From positions 1-20,973 of the IMG/VR virus record IMGVR_UViG_3300037891_000800: DNA of 20,973 nucleotides. The stretch is one strand, 5' to 3'. This document shows positions 1-10,400 of the stretch, in pieces. The first letter of the stretch is position 1. Each line of letters starts with the position of its first letter. Source of the DNA: a virus. The notes under the pieces were generated by a model that did not search any database, was not told where the DNA came from, and saw only the letters and a list, made by a program, of their open reading frames with translations. The translations under genes and the position numbers were made by a program.

Positions 1-2555
1 CGACGTTCTATTTTACCAATGTCACGCATTGTGTATCGTCGATTATCTACATATCCAATTTCAATTTCTTGTACCGAGTTAGTATATGCAGGAACTGATA
101 AATCGTATAATAACATCGAATCTTCTGGTATTGGCTTGGGAGCATTAGCATCAGTGTCGCCTTCTAGATAAATGAATTTTCCTGCAGCATTTAATACTAT
201 TCTATCATGTCGTGGTAAGAAGTTTTCAATATAATCAATTTCAATAATACCATTGGGGTCAAGGGTCGCATGACCCGAAGCTCTAAAATCTAAAAAGTCA
301 GTTAAGCTGCGAGAATCTCTGAATGGAATTTGTACTCTTTCAATTGCAGTAGCGGATAATGTATCTGCAATATTATATGAATCGACCGAGAAAAAGTCTC
401 CAGCTGTATGAGCAAGATGTTTAAAATCAACGTGCAATTCAGTTGATGTCGTAGTTTTAGTACATATTAATTTTGAATTATTATATGCTATATCGGTTTG
501 TCCGGTATCTAGCATAAAGAATGTAGATAAGTCTGTGCCGGCGCCTGAAGCTGCTGAGCTAACAGAAGTTATTTCTATTGCATCCGTTACTCCTAAGTCA
601 ACAGTATCACCAACATTATAAACTTGTGCAGTTGAATTAGTTACAGTTACAGCAGTTTTTGCTTTAGTTCCTTTAGACGCAGTAATTCTTTTTGAATATA
701 CAATATCAACATCAGCTCCTACATTTTCTCCTAGTGTTAATGTCGCAGTAACTAACCCGCTTCCGCTTAAAGCCACGTTAGTAACTTCAACCACAGCTCC
801 GTTGGCTTCTTTTGTAACTAAATATTCGTTTGGATTATCGTGGTAAAATGCACCTGCACTAAGAGTAATTGCGGCTGAAGTAGTAGCAGCAACTGACTTT
901 TGTGCTTCTTTAACTGGTATTTTAACAAGACGCGTTTGACCTGCTTCTTCTAAACTTTTTACTACATCTGCAGGCAGCCCAAATAATTTACTATTTTCGA
1001 ATGCTTCGAATAATATAAATCCTTGTTCACTAGCATTTACCGTACCTTTAAATTGTGCACTAGCTGTGGTTTCAGCACTAGCAGAGTCGCCGAATATTGC
1101 TCTGCCATCTGCAATGGAAAGCGTACTACCAGTCATAGAAATAGTATTAATAAAGATTCTGTATCTTTTACCAGTATATTCTATTCCACCTATTTTACAA
1201 GTACAAACATCGTTAGTGGCGTCTGAAGTATTTTCAGTAGTTACATTTTGAATAGTGTAGGTTTCAGTAGTACCAATTTTCGGTAAGAAAGTAATATTAT
1301 CGACTTCAATATAAGAACCCATCTTAGCTTGAACAAGTTCATTACTATGTGCATGGGTTGTTCGAGCTTTATTAGCCGTTATAGATTGTTTAGCTCTTAT
1401 GTCAATTCTCCTACCTTTAACATAAGCAACAGAAGGTTCAAGCGTCGCAGTAAGTTTAGCCGGGTCGCCAGTCGTACTACGCCCTCGGTTAAACCCATTA
1501 TCAAAATCTTCTCTTAAATCTAAGACAAATGGTTGAAGAGCATAGTCTCCACTTTCTTCAAATGTTCTCTGTGATAAAGTTTCTCCAAGTATGTTGTACT
1601 TAGTTTCTACTGCTTCTGCAATCACACTATCTACAACTGCAACCGTGTCAACCAAATTAGTTGGTGTAGGACTTCCAGTAGGATTTACGACATTAGTTTC
1701 TGTAATAAGATTAGAATCACTAGTAATTAATATTAGTGATAACGCAATTGAATATCTATCTGCACCAGGAGCTGAAAAGTTAGTTGAGCCATCAGCATTA
1801 TCATATAGTGTAGAATCATTAACTGCAGTAATTTTATTTTCTGTGACTGTAAATCCAACTTTGCCATTAATCGATTGATAAGGCCCGGTTGAATTTCCCG
1901 CTGTGGTATCAATATATTTGATTTGCTCAGGTGCCTCTACAAAATATCCTTTAGAAAAATAAACACCCTTTGCATTATGAATCTTTACTGCGTATCCAGT
2001 GCTTAATGCTGTACTACCAGTTCCAATAGTATCATTTAAACCAATACTATATCCTGTTCCACTTACTGCTTCTCCAATTTTAACGGAAGCTTGAGTCCTA
2101 CTACTTCCAGCAAAATCTATAATTTGTGAAGTATAACGAATATAAAATCTGTATTCATTATCTGATTTTAATTCATAATCTAAAATAGTAGCTGATACAT
2201 CAGCACCAGAATATCCAGTGCCAGATGCTCGAGCAAAAATCTTTTTACCAATTAGTGGTCTTGAAGTAACTTGAGCTGTAGTTGCAGCAGCGCCTTCAAG
2301 CGCTAAGTCTAACCAAACTACTTTATTATCTAAATTGATTTCACCTTCTAAAACTCTTGCACCATCTTGAAAAATATTTTGACCAAACTTATCAATTTGA
2401 TTTTGAATGGCCGATTGCATTTGGTTCAATTCGCGAACCTGTACTGAACGACCTGGTTGGAATAAAACTCTTAAATAATTCTTTGATGCATTACCTCTTT
2501 GAGTGTAATCGTCCCAGTATGGAGTGCCTTGAGTAAATGTAGTATCGATTGCCAT
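1..2555 (-). CDS. DUF4815-type virion structural protein (partial, 3' end outside window)
   Basis: The frame is open without a stop from an ATG at 2555 to the window edge, giving 851 codons; the C-terminus is missing. The N-terminus (about residues 10-65: ASKNYLRVLFQPGRSVQ, RELNQMQSAIQNQIDKFG) and the last visible part (LPRHDRIVLNAAGKF, then RRYTMRDIGKIE) match the pattern I know from DUF4815 structural proteins of marine T4-like phages, where a baseplate or fibre-attachment role is assumed but not proven. The middle is Thr/Ser/Ala/Val-rich and beta-like, with no catalytic motif seen. It starts 9 bases after the gp8-like stop; an AAAGGA ribosome-binding site overlaps that stop, so the two are probably translationally coupled. 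It sits where T4 carries genes 9-12. The family call is from remembered motifs, and its precise role is inferred. Confidence 0.85.
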   Translation of the reverse strand, partial: MAIDTTFTQGTPYWDDYTQRGNASKNYLRVLFQPGRSVQVRELNQMQSAIQNQIDKFGQNIFQDGARVLEGEINLDNKVVWLDLALEGAAATTAQVTSRPLIGKKIFARASGTGYSGADVSATILDYELKSDNEYRFYIRYTSQIIDFAGSSRTQASVKIGEAVSGTGYSIGLNDTIGTGSTALSTGYAVKIHNAKGVYFSKGYFVEAPEQIKYIDTTAGNSTGPYQSINGKVGFTVTENKITAVNDSTLYDNADGSTNFSAPGADRYSIALSLILITSDSNLITETNVVNPTGSPTPTNLVDTVAVVDSVIAEAVETKYNILGETLSQRTFEESGDYALQPFVLDLREDFDNGFNRGRSTTGDPAKLTATLEPSVAYVKGRRIDIRAKQSITANKARTTHAHSNELVQAKMGSYIEVDNITFLPKIGTTETYTIQNVTTENTSDATNDVCTCKIGGIEYTGKRYRIFINTISMTGSTLSIADGRAIFGDSASAETTASAQFKGTVNASEQGFILFEAFENSKLFGLPADVVKSLEEAGQTRLVKIPVKEAQKSVAATTSAAITLSAGAFYHDNPNEYLVTKEANGAVVEVTNVALSGSGLVTATLTLGENVGADVDIVYSKRITASKGTKAKTAVTVTNSTAQVYNVGDTVDLGVTDAIEITSVSSAASGAGTDLSTFFMLDTGQTDIAYNNSKLICTKTTTSTELHVDFKHLAHTAGDFFSVDSYNIADTLSATAIERVQIPFRDSRSLTDFLDFRASGHATLDPNGIIEIDYIENFLPRHDRIVLNAAGKFIYLEGDTDANAPKPIPEDSMLLYDLSVPAYTNSVQEIEIGYVDNRRYTMRDIGKIER

Positions 2556-2564
2556 ATTTTTCCT

Positions 2565-4394
2565 TTAGAATTGTATAATAAGTCTTACTTCTTCAGTTTG
2601 TTGTTCATTACGAGTAATCGGCTTTTTCTTATCAACGAATAAAACTTCACCAGTATTTGGTACATATTCGCCGTCTCTGATTGAAGCATAACTTATTGCA
2701 GCTCCGATTTGAGTGCCATTCGGCTGGTGTAATGTTATATCACCATTAGCAGTAAATATTTTTTCATTTATAAGTCGACTTGAGTTTTGGTGAAAATATA
2801 TTCTAAATCCACCCTGTACTCCATCACCGCCATCAAGCGGATCAAGTGATTCAAATATTGAAACTTGGTCTAAGAAAGCTCTAGTCTTTTGGGTATCACT
2901 ACCGACCTGTTGAATATAGGCTCCATTAAATGAATTCGCTGCGGCTGCACCCGATTGTACTGCAGCATCTGAACTAGTAATCTGAAAATATCTTAAGCAG
3001 TTTAAAGCTTGTTCGGGGTTAAAAGAGCTGTCGGGGTATGGTGAGTCATCTTCTTTATCATCACCCGATGAATCTTTAAATACCATGTCATCGTTACCGT
3101 CTCTCAATAAAGAAACCTCTCTAAATTTTACATCTACTAATGCTTCTGCTACGAATTGAGGGTCACCGGCCTGAGCGCCAGCAGTAGCATTATCACCAAC
3201 GAGGCCTTCAAAGTTTGATGATATACCAGCATAATATGATGGTAAATCTTTTAAAGGAGAATGACCAAAACCATCTGCTGGTGCAACCAATGGAATAATC
3301 TCTGCTTTTGAAAATCCTGCAGCATCAAAATCACCTTGTAAGCTTGCGCTACCACCAACAGTCAATTCAGTATCATTAATAATTAAACTGGCAAATTTAA
3401 TTCCACCATTAGTTCCGCTTAAAGTTGATGTCCACGATCCAGAGCTAGATGTTCCGCCAGTAGTAGAAGAAGCTTTAGTGGTAGCTTTTGAATATCCTAA
3501 AGTCTGAGCATTGCTAAGATTCCATATTACTCGTGTAATTGTTCCACCAACTCCAGTTTCTACTTTACAAGTATTATTTGCAGTAATTTTAGTGCCGTCT
3601 AAATGCTCTCCAACAATTATTGCGTCCAATGCATTGTCACCAGTTCTTGGGTGTCCGCCTGAACCACTTGGGTAATTAGCTCCTGGCCTTTTAGCGCTAA
3701 TTGCAAATCCATAAAGAAGGCCTCCACTCGATTGCACTGCTCTTTTTCTGCCATCAGTAATACCATCAGTAGAAAGCGTGGTATCAATTACATCATCTTC
3801 TGGTAAGTTCATAAATGTTCTTGAACTTGAAAATTTGTTAGCCGGTACATGTTTATCCCAATCACAAATATATGCCCAAATATATTTGTCAGTAGAATTT
3901 TGAACTACACCAAATGGGGTATTGCCTGCCGGCACTGAACCAATTACTTCTGAAGTTGCAGCATTATTATTATTTCCTAAACAAGCATAAATCCTAGCTC
4001 GGTTATCAGCACCAGTATATGTAACATAACATGGCATAACGTCATCTGTAATATCAAAACATGTTGGGTCGAATGGATTATAAACTTTATATTTAGTTCC
4101 AACGGTGAATCTAATTTGTGGAACCATTCGTTTAACATCGGCAGGTTCAACTAACTTAAGAGTCATTAAATTCTTTTTAATGTCTTTTTTGTCAATCTCA
4201 CTTCCAACTGGTGTTGGCGGAGAAAAAGAAGCTTCGTTTATCTCGTTAACGCCCGCGTCGTCATCTTCATACGGGTCTGTTTTACCAATACCGATATAAT
4301 AGTCTTTCCCGCCCGCGGCGTGAGACTTACTTACATCGTCGAAAAACCTATCTATGTTAATTTTTCTAAAATCGTCTGTTATAATTGCTGCCAT
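2565..4394 (-). CDS. 8: Baseplate wedge protein, T4 gp8 type, enlarged
   Basis: This 609-residue protein resembles T4 gp8, a dimeric wedge component that binds gp7 and gp10. Three landmarks line up. The N-terminus (IITDDFRKINIDRFFDDV, then YYIGIGKTDPY) corresponds to T4's AIVTSKFR...FITFGRSEPW. Residues ~168-187 (DKYIWAYICDWDKHVPANKF) correspond to GDGYVWEYLFEIPPD. The C-terminus (KKPITRNEQQTEEVRLIIQF) corresponds to RPPIIMAMDQTEEINILFTF. T4 gp8 is 334 residues, so about 275 extra residues lie mainly between ~190 and ~500; they include a Ser/Thr/Gly-rich stretch (KASSTTGGTSSSGS). Its place right after the gp7-like gene keeps the T4 order 6-7-8. The ATG has an AAGG Shine-Dalgarno about 6 bases upstream, in a 66-base gap that also holds a late promoter. 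Family confidence is high; the role of the insertion is unknown. Confidence 0.86.
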   Translation of the reverse strand: MAAIITDDFRKINIDRFFDDVSKSHAAGGKDYYIGIGKTDPYEDDDAGVNEINEASFSPPTPVGSEIDKKDIKKNLMTLKLVEPADVKRMVPQIRFTVGTKYKVYNPFDPTCFDITDDVMPCYVTYTGADNRARIYACLGNNNNAATSEVIGSVPAGNTPFGVVQNSTDKYIWAYICDWDKHVPANKFSSSRTFMNLPEDDVIDTTLSTDGITDGRKRAVQSSGGLLYGFAISAKRPGANYPSGSGGHPRTGDNALDAIIVGEHLDGTKITANNTCKVETGVGGTITRVIWNLSNAQTLGYSKATTKASSTTGGTSSSGSWTSTLSGTNGGIKFASLIINDTELTVGGSASLQGDFDAAGFSKAEIIPLVAPADGFGHSPLKDLPSYYAGISSNFEGLVGDNATAGAQAGDPQFVAEALVDVKFREVSLLRDGNDDMVFKDSSGDDKEDDSPYPDSSFNPEQALNCLRYFQITSSDAAVQSGAAAANSFNGAYIQQVGSDTQKTRAFLDQVSIFESLDPLDGGDGVQGGFRIYFHQNSSRLINEKIFTANGDITLHQPNGTQIGAAISYASIRDGEYVPNTGEVLFVDKKKPITRNEQQTEEVRLIIQF

Positions 4395-4422
4395 AATTGC
4401 CTTTTATTTTTCGAATTATCCT

Positions 4423-4430
4423 TATTTATA
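4423..4430 (-). promoter_or_regulatory. T4-type late promoter upstream of gp8-like gene
   Basis: A perfect TATAAATA box lies on the minus strand in the 66-base gap between the gp7-like stop and the gp8-like ATG. In T4-type phages this box is read by RNA polymerase carrying the late sigma gp55, with initiation about 6 bases downstream. That predicts a leader of roughly 22 bases containing the AAGG ribosome-binding site. It probably drives the gp8-like and DUF4815 genes separately from the giant upstream gene. The rest of the gap (4395-4460) is AT-rich, has a short TAGGTAGGTAG run, and shows no clear terminator. Confidence 0.75.
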
Positions 4431-4460
4431 TGTTTCTACCTACCTAATTTTAAATTATTA

Positions 4461-7400
4461 TTAAGTTGCTTGACCTCCATCGGTTAATGTCCACCCCATA
4501 TTTGCAGAGCTCGCTGAACCACCGGTATCAGATACCAGTATAGTTCGAGCTGCTACTGGGTTATATGTCGATGCTGAATCTTCTGAAGTATCAGTAGCAC
4601 CAGTTCGTTTTCCAATTAAACTATATTTAGCTGTACCCATGTCTGCATTGAATTTTGAAGCAGCACTCGCGCTATTAATGCTTCTTCCTTTTGTAGTATT
4701 GGCAAAGCGATTATTGGCCCATGCGATATAACATCGGTCAAGTTCAGCTGTTCCAATATCAACGTTTGTAAATGCGCCTGAGAATCCATTTCCAGTTCCA
4801 ACCGTTAACGCATCCCAATTTCTACTATGAAGTCCTATAACATTTACAGTCTTAGCACTAGACGCTTTATGAAAATCTTGAAGCGTAGTGACATTTGATG
4901 TATCTAGGCCTCTCATGTCAATGGTTTCTAAAGCAGAACAACCTTCAAAGGTACTTTGAAGTTTCGTTAAAGCTGAGGTATTAGTTATACCAGCTTGGGT
5001 AGTGAATGTTTTGAGTGCGGTGCAATTCTTAAATGCTGATGACAGCCCTTCAGCTGTTATTGTAGAATTTCCTAAGTACACTGAGACTAAAGATGTTGAC
5101 CAATTGCTTCTCGCAGTAGTTTTATTAGCAGATGATGCAGTAGAACTACTCGCTGAATCCGTGTTTCCGTCTGATTGTATTTTATCGAATTGTCCATCTA
5201 TTCTTATAGTATAACCGTTTCCGCCACCACCTGTATATGTGTGATATAAATCTTTATCTCCAGTAAACCTAATAATATGAGAAGTACCATCACCCCAATC
5301 CACTGAAGCATTCATTGCGCTTCCAACATTTCTTAGCGGAAGAATAACTGAAACGTCGCCCGTCTTACCTGTAAAGTCTAATGTAAATACGGATTCAGTA
5401 GTGCCTTTAACTGGAACTATTTTTTGTTCTATCATGTCTGCATATTCAATCGACTCTCCATTCACAACAAAGTCTTCATCGATTTTAACATTGAATTTTT
5501 CTTGCTCTATAATATGTTTATAGTCTTTAATTGGCTTATTGATATTTGATAGTGTATGGTTCCAAGATAAAATAGGTATTTCTTTTCTATCTTCATCAGC
5601 TAAATTCTTATACCGTATTTTACCACTAGTCAATTCTGATATTGAAGGTTCAGTGCCATCAACAATTTCTATTCTAGGAGCATAGAATTGTACTGGGTCT
5701 TCTGTAGTTCTAATATTACCATTATTTATTGCAAAAACGCGAATATATTTCATGCCTGGACTAAATATCCAGTCACCCTGTTTAGTATTAGTAATCGAAC
5801 GAATCTTTGTTCCATTCAAATCCGGTGCATAAGTTCCAGTGTTAGTATGGTTATTAAATCCCGTAGTGTTAGTACCTGCTGGGTGAATATGAGCTACAAC
5901 CAAGAACCATTTGTTATTATTACCGCCAGTTGAAGTTGCCACATTTGTAGCACTATGTACCCCAAAATCAAAATCCTTAAAGAATGTGCACCGCTGTCTA
6001 GCTGTATTATTTCCATTATTACTTTCCAATGGAGTAGCTAATGCTGAGTCATTAGAACCAGCCCAAGCAATAGTTTTCATTGAACCCATACTTGTCGTAA
6101 AGCCCTGAGTATTAGGAGATTCATTAGTGAATGTTGTATCTGAAGCCTTAGCCCATACTGATACTCGATAGAGTTTACTGTTATCAATTTCCACGATCGG
6201 AGATCTGAAACCACCGTCGTCGTAACTAAAATCAGTCTTATTCTGCAATGGGCTGTCGCTACCACTAGAAGATTGTATATTAGCTTTAATCACATATCCA
6301 GTTCCATTTTTAAGTGGATAGAATGGGTCTTGAAAAGTTAGCGTTGTTGGGTTTGTTATATTAACTGTGTTATCAGTAATAGTAACTCTAGTTTGATTGG
6401 GGCTTTGATGCGCAATAGATGAAACCGTTGTGCCGGCTGGAATACTGCCTCCGCTTACTTGCATTCCTACTTTAACAATTCCATCATCAGCTCCGTTAGG
6501 AGTTCTAGCTCCAACAGTAATACTTCGAGTCGGTTTTCTAAATGTTAAAGATGTATTATCATTAATAGTTTGAGCACTACTTAATACTATTGGAATAGGC
6601 TGTTTCTTAGCTGTGAAGGTGTGGCCTAAAGTCCCGCTATAATTTACTGATGCTACTTTAACAAATCCACTGATTCCAGTACCGGTTACAATCATACCTG
6701 GTTCAATAGCACCACCACTTGTTGAAGGGCTATTACCAATACTATAATTAGTTGTTGATGCAGAACTTCCTGTCACCTTTGTTTTACCAATAAATGATTC
6801 TATATTATAAATTTCATTAGTTGGTGCTGTTAATTTCTCTGGTGAATCTCCAACATCTGTAGTTCTATTACCACCATTTGCCGTGACGTGCGCTTGGCCA
6901 ATCGCAAATTTTACTGGTATAGCATGAGCGGTATTGTGATTAATACCATAATTAAATCCTTTATTTCGTAGAGATACATTAAAAATCTGCCCGCTGTTAC
7001 CAACTTGAAAAGTAATTGTAGCGCCTTTACCTATTGCAAGATTCTTATTATGTGAGCTCGCGCTTGGACTATTAGCATCAATAAGTGGAACATTACTATA
7101 TATACCTTGAACAAGGCCTGTACCGTTATTTGTTTTATTAATTTTAGTTATTTCTTTCCACTCATCATCAGTATTTCTTGCTTCCCAAATTACGTCTCTG
7201 TTTCCAAACGGAGTAGCTACAACTTTAGCAGTGTTTTCGTATGAAGTTGTATAAGGAGTATTATCAATGCCTGAGCCAATTTGAATTGGATTTCCAAGAG
7301 GAATAAATCCGCTAGGACAATTTATTAAATCATTGGGTGTGTTTCCGCCGTGAATATTAATATCACTTCTTCCATAAGATGCTGTGTTCGTAGTTGAATT

Positions 7401-10400
7401 AACGGGGAATGGTAAAGCACTTGCAAGTAGGTTACTATCATTAGTTGGCAAATCTTCTAAATTAAATTCTGTACTTACTAATAGCGCAGTATCATTTATT
7501 CGAATCTTATATTGATTTGATGTTGTTGGGTATTTAATTTTGCTAAAGATAAGAGCTTCTTCTTGAAATGCACCAGATGCGGGGTTCTGTAATGATAATG
7601 AATAATCTCTTTGAGCTTTAGTATCTAAAAATGCAGTTTCTGTGTTAATGATTGCTTTTTTATCTTTTATTAAATCGGTATCAAAACCTTCTTTAATTCT
7701 AATATGCTTAACATAAAAAGTTTCACCAAGAGCATTTCCAGTATAAGCTTCAACACTTCCTACAGCTTCTCCTTTAACATTTGAAACTATTCGTATTACA
7801 GGCCGAGTTTCTTCTACTAAACCTCTAGTTGTAAAAGAGTGTTTAAATGAAACCCAAGAGCCTTTAGTAGTTATTACTGTTTCTTGATTTGAAAGATAAT
7901 TATACCCGGCTAATGCGCCTTCTCGTATTTGATATGGCCCTAATCTATTTTTAAACAATGGGTATGTAGTGTTATGATAAGGCGATTCATTAAATCCAAA
8001 TAGATATTGTCCTTGGTCATTTAGAGCTCTAGGATTTACCCCAGCTAAAATCATAATCTTTTCTAGTTTAGTATTTCCACTTGGTATAAAGACTTCACCA
8101 GAAATTTCATATATTTCATTTGGTTTCCAAGTACTAATATTATTATCTTCATCATACGGGAATCTATTTGTATCTGAACCAATATCTAGATAATGTACGG
8201 TCTGATTACCAGCTTCAAATTTAAGAGCGCCATAATTACCTTTTGGTATACCTAAAGTAAGATTAGTGCCATCACTTTTTCCACCCAATCCAGATGCTGA
8301 ATCGTATGTGTCGAGTGAAGGTACTCGAGCGCTTCCACCTTGAGCCAATATTCCATCGGTTGCAGATGTACTTGTTACATCAATTGGTCGGTAGCTGGTC
8401 GTTCCATATAGAGCATTAGGATTAGTTGCGCCAGTTTCTGGTGTTGGTGCATCGCCTACTATAGATTTAAATTCACCTTTATACAAGAGTCGTCTTTTCT
8501 CACGAACTTTTACATTTTCTAATTTATAAGCATACGCGTATTGTTTCTCATAATTTGCGATTGCTCTTCCAATTGCTGTGTTATCATTTAAACGACTTGC
8601 AAGCCTATCAATTTTATGGTCAATAATAATTTTAGAAGATACTGTATTACTATCCATATAAAGTGTATGGGTGTTCGAACCAGATGTAATTAACCCTTGA
8701 GCCGCAGGAGCAACTTCTAAGAACTTGAATGTAACATCATCATTATTGGTGTTATAAATTTGAATTGTGTTATTACCATAAGATAACCATTCAGACTCAA
8801 ATACAACTAATATACTATCACCTAAAGCGGGATTAGGATTATCCGCAGAATTTTCAAAAGCATCTAATTCTTGACTATTTACAGCTCGTCCATCAGCTGA
8901 ACTAGATTCATTTTGTAATGAAGTGATAGTGTTATGGTGGCTTAAACCAGTATCACTGATGTACCAGTTTTTAGGCTCAGCGGTAGATGATATTGATGTA
9001 GTATTAGTATCAACAATTCTTAGCTCATGACCATTATGTGCTAATCTAATTCCACCATCTGCATTAGATACCGCAAGGAATATTCTACAAAAGCCTTCAA
9101 CGGTGCTGTGCCAATTAAATTCGTGTGGACCGTCTCCTTGATTTATCGCGCTTCCAATGTGCGGATTTCCAAATGCATTACTCGGTCCGGCTAATCCAGT
9201 TAAATCTGTATAATATCCAATTTGATTTCCACCTGATATGTAAAGATTAGAAGGTAGGTTGTAATCAAATAATTGAGTAGCATTAAATGAGACTTCGTAT
9301 TCTTTATCTTTATTAAATAAAATATTGTGTGTGTCAAATATCTCACTATTATCTGTAGAGATTGTAGCATCTAATCCTAAAGTAACCTTCCCGTCTACAC
9401 TCGATATTAAATGACTATTTGGAACATCAACTTTACCATGATGAATCTTTTCAACTTTAAAGACCACAGATGGTGCACCAGTGTTTCCAAGTTTACTATC
9501 AACTATAGTAATTGTTGAGCCTTCTTGCCAAAAATGACCAGAATCTTTTATTGACAGTTCAACGTAATATTGTTCAGCTGGAGTAGTTGCAGTAACATCT
9601 TCTTTTATTGTGGCTACAAATGTAGCTCCGTTTCCTGCAGGACTTGCAGTATAATCACTAGAGGATATATTAAAGGCATCACCTAATACACCTACGTATA
9701 AAGCACTCTTATATGTAACCCCACTTAGATTTCTAATTCCGGCTCCTAATAATACTCCTGTAGTAGTATCGGACGGATTTATTATATTAGTAAGAGTTAG
9801 GGCATTAGTAACATCAGTTGGAGCTAATTCGGGTTCTGCAGAAGACGTTCCAGTTAAAGGCACTGATGTTATAGCTTGAACTTCAGTAGAAGTATTTACT
9901 CCACTCTTAAATGCAGCTTTGTCAAATTCGGAAATATTAAGCTTAAAGTCGTTAGTCTTATCAGCACTAATAAGTGCTGCTTTTGATAACTGAATCCCTG
10001 CAGGGTATTGAGAAACCCTATGTCTAGGTAAAGACAATAAATCTTTATAAGGAACTTCCGTTCCATCTAATACTTCTAGCATTGGTTCACCAAATTCAAT
10101 CTCATCTTTATCGGTAGTATGATTATAAAATTGATATCCCCGCGTCATTAACATTGTTGTGTTTTCACTCGCGAACATAGACGATACTACAGAATTAGTA
10201 GAATTGTTACCAGCGTCATATATTTTTTCACCGGTGACTAAATCAAATACCCCTACCCACTCGGGTATGTTATTAGAGCTTTGTAACTCTCTATTATCGA
10301 CATTCTTCCCTGCTTTTTGGTGAGCCTTTATTAGAGTATTGACAACATACCATCTGTCTTCTTCACCTTCAAAATCTCTCTTTCTCGGGTTAAAAGAATA

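Noticed and set aside
1023-1878. Plus-strand ORFs of 60-95 residues opposite the DUF4815 gene
   Set aside because: They lie inside a fully open, recognisable minus-strand gene, have no ribosome-binding context, and their products look like antisense translations.
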